DNA from: Gp6-AA40 sp035496255 | Lineage (GTDB): Bacteria > Acidobacteriota > Vicinamibacteria > Vicinamibacterales > UBA2999 | Assembly (NCBI GenBank): GCA_035496255.1 | Contig: DATJEU010000042.1 | Span: forward strand, 62,001-126,000 | Length of the DNA stretch: 64,000 bases | Direction: 5' to 3' | Part shown: one piece after another, positions 8,575 through 17,590 of the stretch | Layout: every line of letters starts with the position of its first letter | Numbering within the stretch: position 1 is the first letter of the stretch | Translations under genes and position numbers: made by a program | The notes under the pieces: generated by a model | The model's database searches: none | Seen by the model: the letters and a program-made list of their open reading frames with translations, nothing else | Told to the model about the DNA's origin: nothing

Positions 8575-11292
8575 CTAACTTTTGGCGTCGCGCCAGTTCT
8601 CCGCGATGCCAACATCGACGTCGAGCGGCACACTCAGCGTCACCGCGTTCGACATCCGATCGCGGACGAGAGCGGCGGTTGCGTCCGCCTCCTCCTTCGG
8701 GCACTCGAACAGCAACTCGTCATGGACGGTCAGGATCATCCGGCCTCTGAGTTTCTCGGCCGGAAACGCCATGTGAAGATCGATCATCGCGCGCTTGAGA
8801 ATGTCTGCGGCCGTACCCTGAATCGGCATGTTCACCGTTTCGCGCTCGGCGGCGGCGCGGATCTGGCCGTTGCGGCTGTGCAGCTCCGGGACCAGCCGGC
8901 GTCTACCGAACATCGTCTTGACGACGCCGGTGTCGCGGGCGCGCTGCAGGGTCTCGTCGATGAAGCCGCGGACGCGTGGGAAGCCGGCGAAATAGGCGTC
9001 GATGAACTCCTGTGCCGCCTGCTGCGTGACGCCGATGTCCTTGGACAGCGTGAATGCGGTTTTTCCGTAGAGCAGCGCGTAGTTGATGATCTTGGCGCGC
9101 CGGCGAAGTTCGTACGGGTCGAGGCCGCTTTCGGGCCCGAAGACTTTCAACGCCGTCCGATCGTGAATGTCCTCGCCGGCACGAAACGCCTCGACGAGCG
9201 TCTCGTCGCCCGCGAGGTGTGCGAGGACGCGCAGTTCGATCTGCGAATAGTCCGCTGAAATCAGCACGTGCCCCGGCGCAGCGATGAACGCCCTGCGGAT
9301 CTCACGACCGAGCTCGGTGCGAATCGGAATGTTCTGCAGGTTCGGATCGGAACTGCTCAACCGGCCGGTTGCCGCGACCGCCTGATTGAAGCAGGTGTGC
9401 ACGCGACCCGTCTCCGTGTTCACCTCCTGCGGCAGCGCGTCGATGTAGGTGCTCTTCAACTTGCTGAGCGCGCGCCATTCGAGAATGAGCTTCGGCAGTT
9501 CATGGGTGAGCGCCAGCTCCTCGAGCACCTCGACCCCGGTCGAGGCCGAGCGCGTGCCGGCCGTCTTCTTCAAGACCGGCAGCTGCAGCTTGTCGAAGAG
9601 AATCTTGCCGAGTTGCTGCGGGGAATTGACGTTGAACGTTTCGCCGGCGAGCTCGAAAATCCGCGCGTTCAGCGAGGCGAGCTCCTGTTCGATATGGCGC
9701 GATTGGGCAGCGAGCGCCGGACCATCGATGGCGATTCCGGCGCGCTCGATGGCGGCCAGCACGGGCACCAGCGGCATCTCCAGCTCACGGTAGACACTCT
9801 CGAGGCCGTCCGTGACCACTAACGGCGCGAGCCGGTTGGCAAGCTGACGGGCGAGGTCGGCGCGCTCGCCGGCGTAGTTCAGCGCTGCCGCGGGCGCGAG
9901 CCGTCGGATCGGAATCGCCTTCGCGCCGCGGCCGCAGAGATCTTCCTCGGTCAACGCTTTGTAGCCAAGATGTTCGAGCGAGACTCCTTCGAGCAGGTGC
10001 CCCGGCCGTGTCGCATCGAGGAGGTAGCTCGCCAGCATCGAGTCGAACGCCAGCCCCTGCACCGCGATGCCGTGGCGCCCCAGGACGATCGTGTCGAACT
10101 TGAGGTCGTGACCGACCTTCCGAACTGCCGGGTCTTCGAGCAGCGGCTTCAGATGCGCCAACGCGTCCCGCAGGGGCAGTTGTTGCGGCCCTTCGGCACT
10201 CAGGAGATCCCGGGACTGGTCCGCGCCCTCGTGGCCAACGGGCAGGTAGCGTGCGCGCCGATCGGCAGTGGAGAACGCGATGCCTGCGATCGCCGCCCGC
10301 ATCGGCAGTGGCTGATCGGGAATGACGCGGACAGCGAACTCGCCGGCGGCGCGGAGCTCCGCGATCAGCGTGTCCAGTTCCGCCGGCGTAGACACCAGCG
10401 CGTAGTCCTTCTGGATGTCATCGGTGGTCGGCGCGTAATCGGTCAGGATCAGCCGGAAAGCCAGCTGCGAAAACAGGTCGTAGGCCTTTTGCCGCTGCGG
10501 CCCCCGGTAGCGCAGCGATGCGAAGTCGACGTCGAGCGGCACGTCCTGGTGAATCGTGACCAGCTCGCGGCTGCGCATCGCGTCCGCGCGATGCGTGGTC
10601 AAGGCTTCGCGCTGCTTCGGTTTCAACTCAGCAGCGCGCTCGAGCATCGCGTCGAGCGATCCGAACTGTGTGACCAGATCGATCGCGCCCTTCTTGCCGA
10701 TGCCCGGAACGCCGGCAACGTTGTCGCTGGTGTCGCCGACCAACGCGAGCACGTCAACAACTTGCGCTGGCTTGACCCCGAACTTCTGTGCGACGCCCGC
10801 TTCATCGAACCATGCGCCGTCTTCACGCGGGTCGTAAACGCGAATTCCGTCAGCGTCGCGGACCAGCTGGAAGAAGTCCTTGTCGATCGACACGATCGCG
10901 ACGTCGAATCCCTGCGCGGCGGCTCTCGTCGCCAGCGTGCCGATGACATCGTCCGCTTCGTAGCCGCGCACCGTGAGGATTGGTACGCCAAGCGCTTCGC
11001 AGGCCTGATGAACCCAGTTGATCTGTTCCGCGAGATCATCGGGCATCGCCGCGCGATTGGCTTTGTAGTCGTCGACGAGCTGATCGCGAAACGTCGGACC
11101 GGCAAGATCGAATGACGCGGCGATGTACTCCGGCTTGTGATCCGCCATCAGCTTCCGCAGCATCGTCACGAACACATACACGGCATGGGTGGTCTGGCCT
11201 TCCGCATTCGACAGACCCTTCCCGCGAAACGCGTGATACGCGCGGTACATCTGCGAGCTGCCGTCGATGAGGAAGAGCGTCGGCCGGGCCAT
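8575..11292 (-). CDS. polA: DNA polymerase I, proofreading site apparently lost
   Basis: Family A DNA polymerase, 905 residues, for gap filling, primer removal and repair. The N-terminal 5' nuclease (1-290) starts LFLIDGSSQMYRAYHAF and includes GYEADDVIGTLA and a DTSDNVAGVPGIGKKGA helix-hairpin-helix. The polymerase domain has motif A DYSQIELRVLAHLAG (from D681), motif B RRRAKIINYALLYG and motif C VHDELLFE. The middle domain has the 3'-5' exonuclease fold, but the D-x-E motif is replaced by FAVRVI (319-324), and the last motif reads YAGERADL (473-480) with Arg where the acid is expected. Only HDLKFD and FDSML remain. Loss of proofreading is inferred from these substitutions. The gene is divergent from the lipoprotein gene, with 25 bp between starts. 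Confidence 0.97.
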   Translation of the reverse strand: MARPTLFLIDGSSQMYRAYHAFRGKGLSNAEGQTTHAVYVFVTMLRKLMADHKPEYIAASFDLAGPTFRDQLVDDYKANRAAMPDDLAEQINWVHQACEALGVPILTVRGYEADDVIGTLATRAAAQGFDVAIVSIDKDFFQLVRDADGIRVYDPREDGAWFDEAGVAQKFGVKPAQVVDVLALVGDTSDNVAGVPGIGKKGAIDLVTQFGSLDAMLERAAELKPKQREALTTHRADAMRSRELVTIHQDVPLDVDFASLRYRGPQRQKAYDLFSQLAFRLILTDYAPTTDDIQKDYALVSTPAELDTLIAELRAAGEFAVRVIPDQPLPMRAAIAGIAFSTADRRARYLPVGHEGADQSRDLLSAEGPQQLPLRDALAHLKPLLEDPAVRKVGHDLKFDTIVLGRHGIAVQGLAFDSMLASYLLDATRPGHLLEGVSLEHLGYKALTEEDLCGRGAKAIPIRRLAPAAALNYAGERADLARQLANRLAPLVVTDGLESVYRELEMPLVPVLAAIERAGIAIDGPALAAQSRHIEQELASLNARIFELAGETFNVNSPQQLGKILFDKLQLPVLKKTAGTRSASTGVEVLEELALTHELPKLILEWRALSKLKSTYIDALPQEVNTETGRVHTCFNQAVAATGRLSSSDPNLQNIPIRTELGREIRRAFIAAPGHVLISADYSQIELRVLAHLAGDETLVEAFRAGEDIHDRTALKVFGPESGLDPYELRRRAKIINYALLYGKTAFTLSKDIGVTQQAAQEFIDAYFAGFPRVRGFIDETLQRARDTGVVKTMFGRRRLVPELHSRNGQIRAAAERETVNMPIQGTAADILKRAMIDLHMAFPAEKLRGRMILTVHDELLFECPKEEADATAALVRDRMSNAVTLSVPLDVDVGIAENWRDAKS

Positions 11293-11317
11293 TTAATCGA
11301 GGATATCATTCAGATTC

Positions 11318-12079
11318 ATGCCTTCCGGGACCCTTCGCCGCTGTGCGCTCGCGTGGATCGTGGCGTGCGCCGCGGCGGCCGCCGCGTGCGGTGGCGGCGG
11401 CCTCTTCAGACAACAGTACGAATACGAGGAGGAGATCTACCTCCAGCTGGACGGAGCCGCGACCGCGTACATCAACGCCTCGGTGCCGGCGCTGGTGGCG
11501 TTGCGCGGAGTCGATCTCAAGGTCGATCCGCTCGCCCGCGTCGATCGTGATCGGATTCGCGCGCTCTTCTCGGCCCCGGGGGTGAAGGTTGCGACGCCGA
11601 CGTACTCACGCCGTCACGGCCGGCGCTTTCTGCACGTACGTGTCGAGGTCGCCAACGTCAGGGATCTGCAGCGTGTCGCCCCGTTCTCGTGGTCGACCTA
11701 TCGATTCGAGCGGCAGGGCGACGTGCTCGCGTATCGTCAGGCGGTCGGCAAGGCCACTGGAAGGAACGTCGGTGATGTCGGATGGACCGGAGATGAGATG
11801 GTCCGGTTCAAGATGCATCTGCCGAGCGAGATTCCGTTCAACAACTCGCCCAAGCCGACCCAGCGTGGCAACATTCTCGAGTGGGAGCAGACGCTCAAGG
11901 ACCGAGCGGCCGGCGTGCCGCTGGACATCGAGGTGAACCTCGAACCCGAATCGATCCTGCAAACGACGTTGCTGCTGTTTGGCGGGACGATCGTCGCTGC
12001 CGCATTGACCTTTGCGGTTGTTATCTGGTGGGTCGTGCGGAAGGGACGGAAGGCGGAAATCGCCGAATCGGGATCCTGA
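11318..12079 (+). CDS. Membrane-anchored lipoprotein, LppM/DUF3153-like
   Basis: A 253-residue protein with a signal peptide and a probable lipobox ending at Cys24 (AAAAC). A beta-rich domain follows, and a C-terminal transmembrane helix (about 217-240) precedes a short basic tail. Repeated short strands such as VDLKVDPLARVDRDRIRALF and the LPSEIPFNNSP...WEQTL block resemble LppM-type DUF3153 proteins, which are envelope lipoproteins of uncertain function. That resemblance is by eye and only moderate. A protein with both a lipid anchor and a C-terminal helix would be tethered at both ends. The start at ATG 11318 lies 25 bp from the divergent polA start, so the two genes must share a very compact promoter region. 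Confidence 0.6.
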   Translation: MPSGTLRRCALAWIVACAAAAAACGGGGLFRQQYEYEEEIYLQLDGAATAYINASVPALVALRGVDLKVDPLARVDRDRIRALFSAPGVKVATPTYSRRHGRRFLHVRVEVANVRDLQRVAPFSWSTYRFERQGDVLAYRQAVGKATGRNVGDVGWTGDEMVRFKMHLPSEIPFNNSPKPTQRGNILEWEQTLKDRAAGVPLDIEVNLEPESILQTTLLLFGGTIVAAALTFAVVIWWVVRKGRKAEIAESGS

Positions 12080-12131
12080 AGCGTCGGTGTGCAGCCGCGG
12101 CCGCTGCGCGAGCCCCGGTCCACGATTCCTA

Positions 12132-12142
12132 CCGTAGCCCGG
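12132..12142 (+). repeat. CCGTAGCCCGG intergenic word, copy 1
   Basis: An exact 11-mer found three times in this window, each time in a gap between genes (also 20215 and 27742). Here it sits in the 84-bp space between the convergent lipoprotein and BON genes. It matches the left edge of the REP-like hairpin unit seen in mtaB (CGTAGC followed by CCCGG). It is probably a decayed REP end; that interpretation is inferred. Confidence 0.45.
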
Positions 12143-12163
12143 AGCTCGCCGTGTGAAGCCCGA

Positions 12164-12706
12164 TCAAATGTGCTCCAGCTCCTCTTTGACTTGAGCTTCG
12201 GTCTTCAGTTGGTTGTTGACCGAGAACGCCGGGAAGCTGCCGGCGATTGACCGCGCGATCGCGCGGTCGACATCGTTGAGTACCACACCGTCGAGCGTCA
12301 CGTGCCCGTTCTCGACGATCACGTGGATCGGCGGGTTGGCCATCACTGCGGCCTGGCGAAACGCCGGGTTGCTGTAGATCGCCCGCGCGATGCCGACCCG
12401 GAGCTCGTCGTCGAATTGCGAGACCGGCAACACCTCGAGCCTGTTGTCTATCCGCTGGACGCCCGCTGCCTGCCTCACGCGCTTTTCGATGTCGTCGCGC
12501 TTGTACGGCATCGTCACCTTGCCGGTGAGCCGGACAGTGCCGTTGTCCACCTGCGCGTTCACCGTGTCGAAAATCGTGAAGTGCGGGTACTCGAGGACCT
12601 GATTCTGTACCGCCCGCAGGGTTTGAAGGTTGGCCGAATCCGCTGCGAGCGCAGGCGCGCTGACCGTGAGCAGCGCGGCGGCGGTCGCGAGAAATATCCT
12701 GAACAT
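12164..12706 (-). CDS. Periplasmic BON-domain protein
   Basis: A 180-residue exported protein with two BON domains, the fold found in OsmY and other periplasmic proteins thought to bind phospholipid surfaces. The start is ATG 12706, because it is preceded by a GGAG site 8 bases away and begins a clear signal peptide (MFRIFLATAAALLTVSAPALAA). A longer reading upstream lacks both. The first BON domain, around residues 40-95, contains VDNGTVRLTGKVTMPYKRDDIEKRV. The second, around 105-175, contains VENGHVTLDGVVLNDVDRAIA. An osmotic or envelope stress role is inferred from the family. The gene is convergent with the lipoprotein gene. Confidence 0.88.
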   Translation of the reverse strand: MFRIFLATAAALLTVSAPALAADSANLQTLRAVQNQVLEYPHFTIFDTVNAQVDNGTVRLTGKVTMPYKRDDIEKRVRQAAGVQRIDNRLEVLPVSQFDDELRVGIARAIYSNPAFRQAAVMANPPIHVIVENGHVTLDGVVLNDVDRAIARSIAGSFPAFSVNNQLKTEAQVKEELEHI

Positions 12707-12861
12707 GTCTCTTACTCCAAGTGGCCGGACGTCCAGCCGGTGTTGGGCAAGGACTCTGCCAGCATGAGGCACGCGCGATCGCGAGAATTCGCCATGATCA
12801 AGCGGGTGAGGTGCGGATGAGTCGTCCGAGGGGGAGGACGCATACGTCCTCGGTGCTCAGG

Positions 12862-12984
12862 CTTCTCGGTGCCGTGTTCCCGGTTGTGTTCACGTTCATG
12901 TTCGGATCTTCATCCAGTGCTCGAACGCGCTCCAGCGACGGGAGCCCAGGATTCGAACCTGAACACGAACCCGGAACGGAGAAG
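12862..12984. repeat. Degenerate word-type inverted repeat, shares an 18-mer with 17547-17564
   Basis: The 293-bp gap between the BON and ZIP genes holds no gene. Its main content is two imperfectly complementary arms, 12862-12908 and 12950-12984, each built of variants of a GTTC/GAAC word. The right arm contains CGAACCTGAACACGAACC (12954-12971), which recurs exactly at 17547-17564. The element lies immediately 3' of the ZIP stop codon on the minus strand. A long stem with bulges is predicted in the RNA. Confidence 0.6.
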
Positions 12985-12999
12985 TTGGAAGCGTGAACG

Positions 13000-13749
13000 T
13001 CAGAGAACGATCATCGTCCCGATCCCGAGGGCGATCAGCACGATCTGCCGCATCGACGCCGCGTCGGTTCGACCGCGATGGAGGCCCGGAATGAGATCGG
13101 CCATCGCCACATACAGAAAGCTCGCCGCGGAGAGCGCCAGGCAATACGGCCGCAGCGTCGGGACGAAGTCGAACGCGACGAACGCGATGACGGCGCCGGC
13201 GGCGCTGGACAGACCGGAGAGCACATTCAACAGGAGCGCCTGCGTTCGCGAATAGCCCGCGTGCAGCAGGATCGCGAAGTCCCCGAGCTCCTGTGGAATC
13301 TCGTGCGCCGCGATCGCGATCGCGGTGCTGATGCCGAGCGGCACCGACGTCATCACCGCTGTCGCAATGACCGCACCGTCGACGAAGTTGTGAAATGCGT
13401 CGCCGACGACGACACCCGCGACGCTGCCGTCGTGGACCTCGCAGTCGTGCGTGTGGCAGTGACGCCAGAGCACCAGCTTCTCGAGCACGAAGAAAAGCAG
13501 AACGCCCGCCAGCAGCGAGGCGTAGAGCCGCGCCGGCGGAAGCTGCTCGCTTGCCTCCGGCAGGATCTTCAGCATCGCCGCACCGAGCAGCGCGCCGACG
13601 GCATAGCTGACAAGTTCCGGGACAATGCGGGTGCGGGCGGCGTCCTTGATCAGGAGGACGCTCGCCGCCACCAGAAGGCCGCCCAGGCCGCCGAGGACGC
13701 TCAGCCCGAGCGCAAGGAGCAACGTTGGCACGTCTGGGGATGATAACAA
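13000..13749 (-). CDS. ZIP family metal transporter
   Basis: Divalent metal transporter of the ZIP family, probably for zinc or iron, in the inner membrane. About eight hydrophobic segments are visible. The two metal-binding helices are intact: HNFVDG in the fourth, and HEIPQELGD in the fifth, roughly at residues 120-165. A histidine-containing loop (HCHTHDCEVHDG) precedes them, as is common in this family. At 249 residues the length is normal. The start is uncertain. TTG at 13749 has a GGGG-type site, and GTG at 13731 lies within the same N-terminal stretch. It is the last gene of the co-directional run beginning with the DUF1592 protein, 19 bp after the TauE/SafE gene. Confidence 0.9.
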   Translation of the reverse strand: MLSSPDVPTLLLALGLSVLGGLGGLLVAASVLLIKDAARTRIVPELVSYAVGALLGAAMLKILPEASEQLPPARLYASLLAGVLLFFVLEKLVLWRHCHTHDCEVHDGSVAGVVVGDAFHNFVDGAVIATAVMTSVPLGISTAIAIAAHEIPQELGDFAILLHAGYSRTQALLLNVLSGLSSAAGAVIAFVAFDFVPTLRPYCLALSAASFLYVAMADLIPGLHRGRTDAASMRQIVLIALGIGTMIVL

Positions 13750-13768
13750 GCATCCCCGGACGGTACGT

Positions 13769-14497
13769 TCAATGGGCGAGCAGCGCCTGCACGATCAGGC
13801 CGGCACCGCTCAGGATCAATCCCGCGCAGACATAGAACAGGAACCGGTCGCCGGCCACGCGCGAGTGCAGCCATCGGCCGAGGAGAACGCCTGCTGCCGT
13901 CGCGGGAAGCGTCAACACGAAATAGTGGGTGACCGTCGGCGTCCACAACCCGGCCACGGCGTAACCGGCCATTCCGACGATGCTCGCGGGCAGGAAGTAA
14001 CCCTGAAGTGTCGCCCGGAAACGTTCCGGCGGCCAGCGGCGAAGCGCGCCATAGATGGCCAACGGCGGTCCGTTCATTCCGTACGCCCCGCCGAGGACGC
14101 CTGCCACCGCTCCGAACCACCAGCTCCATCGATCGTCGGTCAACGTCACGTGCCCCGGACGGCGCAGCGTCGAGAGTGCGAAGAGGACCACGATCGCACC
14201 GAGCAGGCCTTTCACTACCGCTTCGGGCGCCGAGTGCAGCAGCCACAGTCCGGCCGGAATACCCGGCAGCGACGCCAGAACCAGGCGGCCGGCGCTGCCG
14301 AACTCCACGTGCCGCCAATCGGTGGCAACGATCACCGCCGCGACGGTGATCGACACAAGTACGGCAACCGGTGCGGCGACGGTGACCGGGAGCACGAAGG
14401 CAAGCAGGGGCACGGACACGAGCGCCTCGCCGAATCCAAGCGAGGCGCGAATCAGCGTCGCCACGAAGATGATGGCGGTGACGACCGCGAGTGTCAC
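13769..14497 (-). CDS. TauE/SafE family (DUF81) membrane permease
   Basis: A 242-residue inner-membrane protein with about eight hydrophobic segments. It opens with the family-typical pattern of a first helix containing R-A-S-L-G-F-G-x-A-L, has APVAVL in the next helices, and has GVLGGAYGMNGPPLAIYGAL as the inverted-repeat counterpart in the second half. Members export sulfite, sulfoacetate or related organic anions; the substrate here cannot be told. The GTG start at 14497 is the first in frame after the ankyrin gene's stop, 10 bp away, so translation is probably coupled. The neighbouring ZIP gene suggests a transport module appended to the DUF1552/DUF1592 operon. Confidence 0.88.
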   Translation of the reverse strand: MTLAVVTAIIFVATLIRASLGFGEALVSVPLLAFVLPVTVAAPVAVLVSITVAAVIVATDWRHVEFGSAGRLVLASLPGIPAGLWLLHSAPEAVVKGLLGAIVVLFALSTLRRPGHVTLTDDRWSWWFGAVAGVLGGAYGMNGPPLAIYGALRRWPPERFRATLQGYFLPASIVGMAGYAVAGLWTPTVTHYFVLTLPATAAGVLLGRWLHSRVAGDRFLFYVCAGLILSGAGLIVQALLAH

Positions 14498-14507
14498 GGA
14501 GACGTGG

Positions 14508-16163
14508 TCAACGGCCGGCGGGCGGCGGGAGCGCTTCGCCCTGCGGGCGCGGCGACGGGACGGCGTCGGGATACAACTCGCGGATCAGCGCGGCTGTCTG
14601 CTCGCGAACGACCCCACTGCGGCCGCCGCGACCACCGGCACCAAGCGCAACGTCGAGCGGGGTGAACCCGTTGTTGTTGGGCAGCAGGAGCGCCCCGCGT
14701 GCAGCGAGCGTCTTCACGACCGCATCGCCCCGGGCAACTGCCGCATGAAGCGCCGTTGCGCCGGCGCTGTTGATCGCGTTGACGTCCACGCCGCGATCGA
14801 GCAACAGCGTGACCGCGGCCGCCGCGCCGGCCTCGGTTGGAACGACGATGCGGATGCCTTCGCCACGAAGACCAGTGTAGCCCTGGCCCGCGGCGATCAT
14901 GAGCGTGGAGGTGCCGTCCGGCAGCGTCAGGTTCGGATCGGCGCCGGCCTCGAGCAGCGCGCGCATGACCGCGACGTCGTTCGTCCTGGCCGCCCGCATC
15001 AACGGCGTCGTTCCCGGTCCGAAGTTCATCGTCGAGCCCGCGTCGTGGTGACGTTTGAGCGGGGCTGCGGTGAGCCGCGCGCTCGGGTGTGCGCCTTTGG
15101 CCAGCAGCCGCTTGACGAGATCGATGCCGTCGAGACGATCGTTGAGAATTGGCGCGGGCCGGCCCTGCACCCACTGCAGGCTGTTCATGTCCACCGCGGC
15201 GTATAGAGCCGCCATCCCGGCGAGATCCGCGACATTCGGATCGGCGCCCGCGTCGAGCAGCATCGCCGCCAGGTCGTAGTGGACGTTGATGATGGCAAAG
15301 ACCAGCGCCGATGTGCCGACACCCGTCGCGAACGCCGTGAGGTCTTCCGGCGTCAACTTGACGTCGGTTTCCGGCAGGGCAACGGCGTTCAGGTCTGCCT
15401 TGAGCGCGATAAGCGTGCGGGCGGCGCCGATGGCGCCCTGCCGGGCGGCATACATCAGCGGCGTCCAGCCGCCGCGTGGGAACGGCGCATTGGGTCCGCC
15501 ACTGCGCGGGAATTCGAGGACCGGTGGATCCAGCGTGGTCGAGCGCACGTTGACGTCGGCGCCGGCCGCGGCCAGTGCGCGCACGATATCGCCGTGATTG
15601 TCGGCAGCCGCCCAGATCATGGCGGTCTCGCCGAACCAGGGTTCGCGGACGTTGACGTTGGCGCCCGCAGCGATCAGGCGCTGAACGGCATCAACGTGAC
15701 CCGAGCGCGCGGCAGTCATGAGCACCGGCTCACCGGCGTCACTTGTCATGTTGGGATCGGCGCCGGCTTTGAGCAGAAGATCGATGGCGGTCGCGCTCCC
15801 GTTTTCGGCGGCCAGGTTCAGCGGGTGGACCCCGTAGCGGTTGCTCGCCCTGGCGTCTGCGCCGGCCGCGAGGAGCATCGAGACGAGCTCGACGTCGTTG
15901 CCGCGAACCGCCCAATGCAGCGCCGTCGTGCCGTCGGCTGACGGCTTGTTGACGTCGGCCTTCGCTTTCAGCAGCGCTCGAACGGCTGCGTGATCGCCCC
16001 GCCGCGCGGCGTCGACGATCGTCGGCACGGTCTCCGACGCCGACACGCCGAGACCGGCGAGCACGCATATGGCGAGAATTCGGAGCAACGCTCGGATCAC
16101 GCCAATCCATGCCGGGCGGGTTTGGCGACGCCGAGCCGCCGAGGCGTCAGAGCTCGAAGGCAT
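14508..16163 (-). CDS. Secreted ankyrin-repeat protein
   Basis: A 551-residue protein made almost wholly of ankyrin repeats, about ten or eleven. Each repeat carries forms of G-x-T-A-L-H-x-A-x-x-x-G-x-x-x-x-V-x-x-L-L-x-A-G-A-D-x-N. A hydrophobic leader (GVIRALLRILAICVLAGLGVSAS) indicates export to the periplasm. The ATG at 16163 overlaps the end of the DUF1552 gene by 17 bp; a GTG at 16100 would start directly at the leader and is an equally good choice. The repeat block is interrupted around residues 210-240 by a longer Pro/Gly-rich insertion. Ankyrin proteins bind partners rather than catalyse. Position directly after the DUF1592 and DUF1552 genes suggests a partner role there, which is inferred. 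Confidence 0.92.
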   Translation of the reverse strand: MPSSSDASAARRRQTRPAWIGVIRALLRILAICVLAGLGVSASETVPTIVDAARRGDHAAVRALLKAKADVNKPSADGTTALHWAVRGNDVELVSMLLAAGADARASNRYGVHPLNLAAENGSATAIDLLLKAGADPNMTSDAGEPVLMTAARSGHVDAVQRLIAAGANVNVREPWFGETAMIWAAADNHGDIVRALAAAGADVNVRSTTLDPPVLEFPRSGGPNAPFPRGGWTPLMYAARQGAIGAARTLIALKADLNAVALPETDVKLTPEDLTAFATGVGTSALVFAIINVHYDLAAMLLDAGADPNVADLAGMAALYAAVDMNSLQWVQGRPAPILNDRLDGIDLVKRLLAKGAHPSARLTAAPLKRHHDAGSTMNFGPGTTPLMRAARTNDVAVMRALLEAGADPNLTLPDGTSTLMIAAGQGYTGLRGEGIRIVVPTEAGAAAAVTLLLDRGVDVNAINSAGATALHAAVARGDAVVKTLAARGALLLPNNNGFTPLDVALGAGGRGGRSGVVREQTAALIRELYPDAVPSPRPQGEALPPPAGR

Positions 16164-17463
16164 TGGTGCTGACGCCGAAGTGATCGATCTCGGCGCCGAA
16201 GCGCTGCGCGACGGTGAGCATCACGTCGGCGAGTTCCGTGCCCTTGGTGGCGACGAGGTGACGATCGCCCTTGAACAGCCCGCTGCCGCTGCCCACCTGC
16301 AGGTAAGGCAGGTCGAGCGGCGAGTGAGCGTTGCTGTCGCTCATGCCGCTGCCCCAGAGCACGACGGAATGATCGAGGAGAGAGCCGTCGCCATCGGGCG
16401 TCGTCCGCAGCCGATCGAGGAACTTCCCGAAGATGCCGATCTGATAGATATTCAGTTTCACGAGCAGCGCAAGCTTCTCGGGCTCGTTGCCGTGGTGCGA
16501 CACGTGATGCCACGGCTCGTTGAAATCGAGCTCGGGGAATACGAGCTGGCTCGCTTCGCGATTGAGCATGAAGCTGAAAACACGCGTCAGGTCGGCTTCC
16601 CACGCCACCGCCATCAGATCGAACATCGTGCTGGCGTGCTCGGCCCAGGAGTCGGGGATGCCGATCGGCGCCTTCGGCACCAGCACCTCGGTGGTCGCTT
16701 GTTGCTCCGCCCGTTGGATGCGCGCTTCAATCTCGCGGACGTGGTCGAGATATTGATCGAGGCGGAGCCGATCGCGTGCGCCGAGCCCTTTCTCCAGCGA
16801 GCTCACGTCGCCGCGGACCGAATCGAGGATGCTGCGGTTCTGGCGCATCCGCGCGACGCGCTCTTCTGTCGATCCCGGCCGGCCGAACATGCGCTCGAAC
16901 ACGACTCGCGGATTGCACTCGAGCGGCATCGGCGTCGTCGGCGTCCTCCACGAGATCGTGTTCATGTACGCGCAACTGTAGCCAACGTCGCACGCGCCAA
17001 CGTAGCCGGTGAGATCCTCGGTGCCGATCTCGAGCGAGGGAAAGACGGTGTCGCGGCCGATCTGCGCCGCGATGATCTGATCGAGCGAGGTGCCGGCAAC
17101 GAAGTCCTCCGCTTCCGTGCGCTTGGGCGCGCAGCCGGTCAGCCAGGTGCCGCTGCTCACCGCGTGCGTTCCCTGCAATGGGCGATCGGCGTTGGAGACG
17201 ACGATCATCGAGTCCTTGAACGGCGCGAGCGGCTCCAAAATCGGACTGAGCTCGAATCCCTTCCCTGAGGTCTTCGGCGTCCAGTGCGACGGGCGTTCAC
17301 CCATCGGCACGAATACTGCGCCGAACCGGCGTGGCGGCGTCGCGGCCATGACCGACCGGCTCGCCAATGCCGGAACCATGGCGTCGAGCAGCGGCAGCGC
17401 GAGCGTGGCGCCGATGCCGCGCAGCACGGTTCGGCGGGAAAGGAAGCGGCGGGTCAGGAACAT
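16147..17463 (-). CDS. DUF1552 domain protein, Tat-exported
   Basis: A 438-residue protein of the DUF1552 family known from Planctomycetes and Acidobacteria. The N-terminus has a twin-arginine signal, SRRTVLRGIGATLALPLLDAM, indicating folded export by Tat. The family blocks FGAVFVPMGERPSHWTP, the SGTWLTGCAP segment, IDQIIAAQIG-like sequence and the C-terminal LDHSVVLWGSGMSDSNAHSPLDLP are all present. The last resembles sulfatase/DUF1501-like active-site surroundings, but catalysis is unproven for the family. The gene lies 127 bp downstream of the DUF1592 gene and overlaps the ankyrin gene by up to 17 bp. DUF1592 and DUF1552 genes are commonly paired, so the pair probably works together on one periplasmic substrate. 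Confidence 0.9.
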   Translation of the reverse strand: MFLTRRFLSRRTVLRGIGATLALPLLDAMVPALASRSVMAATPPRRFGAVFVPMGERPSHWTPKTSGKGFELSPILEPLAPFKDSMIVVSNADRPLQGTHAVSSGTWLTGCAPKRTEAEDFVAGTSLDQIIAAQIGRDTVFPSLEIGTEDLTGYVGACDVGYSCAYMNTISWRTPTTPMPLECNPRVVFERMFGRPGSTEERVARMRQNRSILDSVRGDVSSLEKGLGARDRLRLDQYLDHVREIEARIQRAEQQATTEVLVPKAPIGIPDSWAEHASTMFDLMAVAWEADLTRVFSFMLNREASQLVFPELDFNEPWHHVSHHGNEPEKLALLVKLNIYQIGIFGKFLDRLRTTPDGDGSLLDHSVVLWGSGMSDSNAHSPLDLPYLQVGSGSGLFKGDRHLVATKGTELADVMLTVAQRFGAEIDHFGVSTNAFEL

Positions 17464-17483
17464 GACAACTCCTGTTGTTCACT

Positions 17484-17574
17484 CTTCTCGGTTCTGGCTT
17501 CTCGGTTCGGGTTCAGGTTCGGAGTCCGGCGTCGCGACATCAGGCCCGAACCTGAACACGAACCAAGAACCAAG
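17484..17574. repeat. Degenerate word-type inverted repeat between DUF1592 and DUF1552 genes
   Basis: Arms 17484-17522 and 17546-17574 pair with only about three mismatches over 25 bases. Both are made of TTCGG/GAACC words, and the right arm contains the 18-mer shared with 12954-12971. The element begins within about 20 bases of the DUF1592 stop codon on the minus strand and fills most of the 127-bp gap. It could attenuate or process the operon transcript; that is inferred. Confidence 0.65.
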
Positions 17575-17590
17575 CATGTAGAAGCACGAA

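Noticed and set aside
12948..12964. T-arm-like sequence resembling a tRNA (GGTTCGAATCC on the minus strand)
   Set aside because: Only the T-arm matches. No acceptor 5' half, D-arm or anticodon arm lies at the right distance, and the sequence is part of the word-type inverted repeat.
16147..16163. Ankyrin and DUF1552 overlap as a gene fusion
   Set aside because: The frames differ and each product has its own export signal, so they are separate proteins.
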